Positions 61,631-64,000 of a stretch of 64,000 bases of DNA are shown piece by piece. Made by a program: the position numbers and the translations under genes. The notes under the pieces were generated by a model. That model saw only the letters and a program-made list of their open reading frames with translations. It was not told the DNA's origin and ran no database searches. The DNA comes from Candidatus Saccharimonadota bacterium. GTDB taxonomy: Bacteria; Patescibacteriota; Saccharimonadia; Saccharimonadales; UBA4665. The stretch spans positions 1 to 64,000 of the forward strand of contig DAIDKK010000002.1 of NCBI GenBank assembly GCA_027450065.1, given 5' to 3'. How positions within the stretch are numbered: the first letter of the stretch is position 1; the number at the start of each line of letters is the position of its first letter.

Positions 61631-62611
61631 TTACATGGGGGACAGGTAGTATACCAATTTACCATCCGATTGATCATCGATAATGGTATTGGCTTTCATT
61701 TGGCCATTGCCCGTAGTCGGATCAATCGCCCCGGAGTTTCCGTAAATAAAAGTGGGCGTGTGGCCGCCGCTAACTACTAGTTCTACATGGCCCCCAATGT
61801 AATCGAAGTAGGCAATATCCCCCGGTTTTGGAATATATCCCGACGAAGCCAGATGCATTGTAAAACCATAGTTCTGAATAGCATCGGCGGTATTCTCATC
61901 CCAGCCATCGTACGCTTGCGTAAAGGGATGTCCCGCCTCTTTATACACGTAGCTTACAAAATCAGCACACCAAGCTTCATACGGGGCACCATCGGTGTAC
62001 TTAGCTAGCAAATCTTCATGGCTTACGGTACCGGATTGCCACAACACCCATTCACGTTCAGCGTAGCAAGCCACAAGCTCACCCTCGGAGCCATGGCAGG
62101 CATCGGCCTGAGTGTTTGTTTTGGGCGTCACCGGTGTCCATGTCTGGTTTCCAGCATGCCCCGATCCACACGGTGCCATCACAACAGGATGCTTTGGATG
62201 AGGCGCCGTTAAACACATCGTACTATTTGGATTAAAATAGCTAGTTTTATCCTTGAGCCATACCTGACCAGGGGCGGTAGCATCGCAGTCAGCAATAACA
62301 ACAGGGCTATACGAAGTTTTTTGATTATCGCGTACAGTCAGGCAGCTCGTGCCATGCTTGATTCGATCACCATTTACCGTCCAATCTTGTGCCGAGCTAG
62401 TATTGCAGCCCCATAACAAGACCTTGTTACCGCTCTTCAGTCCGTCCTTGTAGTCGTCAAGGCAATAGCCGCTCGTACCTGATCGAATGCTCGCATGCAA
62501 AGCATCTGCACTACCAGTGCCAATCCGAAAAATGATAAATGCAATCAAGCCCGCAATCGAAAGCAGTATAACCGATAGACGTACAAAGCCACTAGTAGCG
62601 TTTCTTGCCAT
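61631..62611 (-). CDS. Secreted/anchored ricin-lectin plus CHAP peptidoglycan hydrolase
   Basis: 326 residues from ATG 62611 (MARNATSGFVRLSVILLSIA). Signal-anchor, then a beta-trefoil lectin (about 45-165) with three Q-x-W-type repeats: AQDWTV, GQVWLK, NQTWTP and paired cysteines; then a CHAP amidase/endopeptidase with YEAWCADFVSYVYKEAG (catalytic Cys), GDIAYFDYIGGHVELVVSG (catalytic His) and IYGNSGAI. The lectin would bind glycans while CHAP cuts peptidoglycan. Promoter TTACAAT lies about 30 bases upstream. A cell-wall enzyme for self or host. Confidence 0.9.
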   Translation of the reverse strand: MARNATSGFVRLSVILLSIAGLIAFIIFRIGTGSADALHASIRSGTSGYCLDDYKDGLKSGNKVLLWGCNTSSAQDWTVNGDRIKHGTSCLTVRDNQKTSYSPVVIADCDATAPGQVWLKDKTSYFNPNSTMCLTAPHPKHPVVMAPCGSGHAGNQTWTPVTPKTNTQADACHGSEGELVACYAEREWVLWQSGTVSHEDLLAKYTDGAPYEAWCADFVSYVYKEAGHPFTQAYDGWDENTADAIQNYGFTMHLASSGYIPKPGDIAYFDYIGGHVELVVSGGHTPTFIYGNSGAIDPTTGNGQMKANTIIDDQSDGKLVYYLSPM

Positions 62612-62806
62612 ATTTTTTGTTTTTGGATTCCATATATATTGTAAGTCAGTATACATAAAATGCAACGGTGTTAGAGAGTATTTTATTGAAGGTTAAGAGG
62701 ACGACTCTCCTAGTTACATATGCAAGCAAGCGAAAGAGGACTATTTGCTTTTGCGCTATGTACTTTTGTTTTATACTGACGGTATTACAGTGACAAAAGG
62801 TGCTCC

Positions 62807-63115
62807 ATGTCAGAGGCAGAAACATACCTAACGAAAGTACAGCCCGACGTTGATGATTGGCTGGAATTCAATGCGCCTTTCTTTGCAAAGTTAAGAGGCG
62901 TAGAGCAGGAGGGTCCGGTACAATTTGCGCCATTTACTGACGTCGACGTTCATGCCGAAAGAGCAGGGGTGAGCCTGGAAGAGTATTTTGCCCAGATTAA
63001 GCAAAAGGTAGGCCCCTTGGGCGGGCTTGCCCTTACGCTTGTCTATTCACCGATGGATGAAGCATGCCATGTCGTCGTCGGCCCCAAAGAGGATGCTCAA
63101 AACCCGCAAGTCTAA
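62807..63115 (+). CDS. Small hypothetical protein
   Basis: 102 residues, acidic and soluble: EAETYLTKVQPDVDDWLEFN, SLEEYFAQIKQKVGPLGG and a last strand ACHVVVGPKED. AAAGGTG precedes the ATG. Its stop overlaps the end of the convergent minus-strand gene by 4 bases. No family recognised. Confidence 0.6.
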   Translation: MSEAETYLTKVQPDVDDWLEFNAPFFAKLRGVEQEGPVQFAPFTDVDVHAERAGVSLEEYFAQIKQKVGPLGGLALTLVYSPMDEACHVVVGPKEDAQNPQV

Positions 63116-63396
63116 GGAGTAGGCACCCTTTTCACTTTCGTAGGAGTCGTTGATACCTCATCCACTATAGGTGTGGCTGCTATATTCACTATTTTTGCCA
63201 ACCGCTCCAGCTGCTGAAACTTACCGTACTTTATAGGTTCATTTTTATGGTCATATAGCCGGTAGTAATGGTCATATTTCCTCACTTCACCATTAAACAT
63301 TTTAGCCATCGTCGGTTTATCAATACGTTTAATGTACCAGCCGGCCGGTTGCTGTTCGAGAATATGTTTAATTTTTGCGTAATGATTGAATGGCAT
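63112..63396 (-). CDS. Small hypothetical protein
   Basis: About 94 residues from ATG 63396 (MPFNHYAKIKHILEQQPAGW). I prefer this start to a longer frame because TGGTATAAT (hexamer 63409-63404) ends 7 bases before it. Basic, with YIKRIDKPTMAKMFNGEVRK, HYYRLYDHKNEPIKYGKFQQ and a Thr/Pro/Lys tail. Family unknown; a nucleic-acid-binding helical protein is conceivable. Confidence 0.6.
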   Translation of the reverse strand: MPFNHYAKIKHILEQQPAGWYIKRIDKPTMAKMFNGEVRKYDHYYRLYDHKNEPIKYGKFQQLERLAKIVNIAATPIVDEVSTTPTKVKRVPTP

Positions 63397-63599
63397 GGTG
63401 CTAATTATACCAATGAAACCTTCGTACCCTGCGTTAATAAGATAGCTAGGACGGACTGAACAAGATACCGTAGCATAGAAGAAGCTATGAATTTTTTTCT
63501 CTTGTAGCACCCACCTAACCATACGGGTGCTGTGGTATACATGAGAGTCGAATGGATTACTAAACTCGTTAAAATTTGGATGCTATAATAGCCACAAGC

Positions 63600-64000
63600 A
63601 TGTCAACCTATATCGTACAAGAAAGCACAAATATAACACCGTCGACATTGCTCCTCACCCTGCAACGCGATGAGGCGGAGCGACCCTTGGCATTCCAACC
63701 AGGGCAATATGCTGCCATCAGCTACAAAAGGAAGGGCAGACTGTCCCATGCTCGTTGTTTTTCGATTGTCAGCTCCCCAACTGACCAACACCTGCTACAG
63801 TTCAGCATGCGCCTGCGGGGTCGCTTTACAACTTCTTTAAGTAAACTCGAGCAGGGGGATTTGGTAGAGGTAAATGGACCTTTTGGTGGCTTCATTTTTG
63901 ATGCATCCCGCGATAAAAAAGCGATTTTTATAGCCGGTGGCATCGGCATCACACCGTTCATGAGCATGATACGGTATCTGAGCGCCCTACAAGACGATAA
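63600..64000 (+). CDS. Ferredoxin-NADP reductase-like oxidoreductase (3' end outside window)
   Basis: Open from ATG 63600 to the right edge, 133 codons seen. FAD-binding barrel with FQPGQYAAISY and HARCFSIVSSP (R-x-F-S-I flavin motif), then NGPFGGFIF and the start of the NAD domain IFIAGGIGITPFMSMIRYL. TGCTATAAT (hexamer 63584-63589) lies 10 bases before the start. Transfers electrons between NAD(P)H and a flavin- or iron-linked partner; the C-terminal part, which could hold another domain, is not visible. Confidence 0.88.
   Translation, partial: MSTYIVQESTNITPSTLLLTLQRDEAERPLAFQPGQYAAISYKRKGRLSHARCFSIVSSPTDQHLLQFSMRLRGRFTTSLSKLEQGDLVEVNGPFGGFIFDASRDKKAIFIAGGIGITPFMSMIRYLSALQDD

Overview
The window looks like a chromosome piece from a Patescibacteria/CPR bacterium, most likely Candidatus Saccharibacteria (TM7). 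The signs are compact gene packing, standard genetic code (UGA acts as stop), thymidylate and nucleotide salvage genes wedged into the ribosomal L1-L10-L12 area, a fused Tmk-ThyX-ThyX protein, a complete F1Fo ATP synthase without respiratory genes beside it, and secreted or membrane-anchored proteins aimed at a host surface. No rRNA is present to settle the taxon, so the lineage is an inference.

Layout. 0-7.7 kb: rplA (cut by the left edge), dcd, tmk-thyX, an rplJ leader, rplJ-rplL, a conserved CPR-type unknown, thymidine kinase and a HIT-like protein. 7.7-15.6 kb: housekeeping run dnaX, dnaB, a membrane protein, ybaB, recR, nrnA and cysS. 15.7-22.2 kb: envelope block with an alpha/beta hydrolase, two GT4 glycosyltransferases and an AI-2E-type membrane protein on the minus strand, then VanY-type carboxypeptidase and a CapA-like protein. 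22.3-23.0 kb: tRNA-Gln followed by partial copies of its 3' end. 23.05-25.3 kb: a cobalamin riboswitch controlling two surface proteins that together resemble the two domains of animal intrinsic factor/transcobalamin. 25.3-34.9 kb: LPG-synthase-like membrane protein, FAD oxidase, type II NADH dehydrogenase, UvrD helicase-nuclease, aquaporin and a protein with a carbonic-anhydrase-like cysteine pattern. 34.9-41.6 kb: ATP synthase operon on the minus strand. 41.7-51.9 kb: glutaredoxin, cobalamin adenosyltransferase, SNase, GT2 and GH-like genes, a 2.9 kb inserted cassette, smpB and an ABC-F protein. 52.0-63.0 kb: tRNA-Asn interrupted by a group I intron with an HNH endonuclease, then an accessory region with ABC exporter, an actinobacterial-looking secreted protein, nucleotide/RNA-active proteins and a ricin-CHAP hydrolase, dotted with partial tRNA-Asn 3' ends. 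A ferredoxin-reductase-like gene runs off the right edge.

Three themes stand out. First, a B12 capture system: riboswitch, split transcobalamin-like pair, and an unlinked adenosyltransferase, with no B12 biosynthesis genes in view. Second, repeated duplications of gene 3' ends (tRNA-Gln, tRNA-Asn, the adenosyltransferase gene, the GH-like gene). Sharp identity at a short core, then diverged but protein-preserving tails, fits integrative elements that enter at 3' ends and carry a replacement tail. Third, many genes have a TATAAT-like hexamer ending 6-7 bases before the start codon and no Shine-Dalgarno, so leaderless transcription is probably common; one 14 bp intergenic palindrome seems to serve two divergent leaderless genes.
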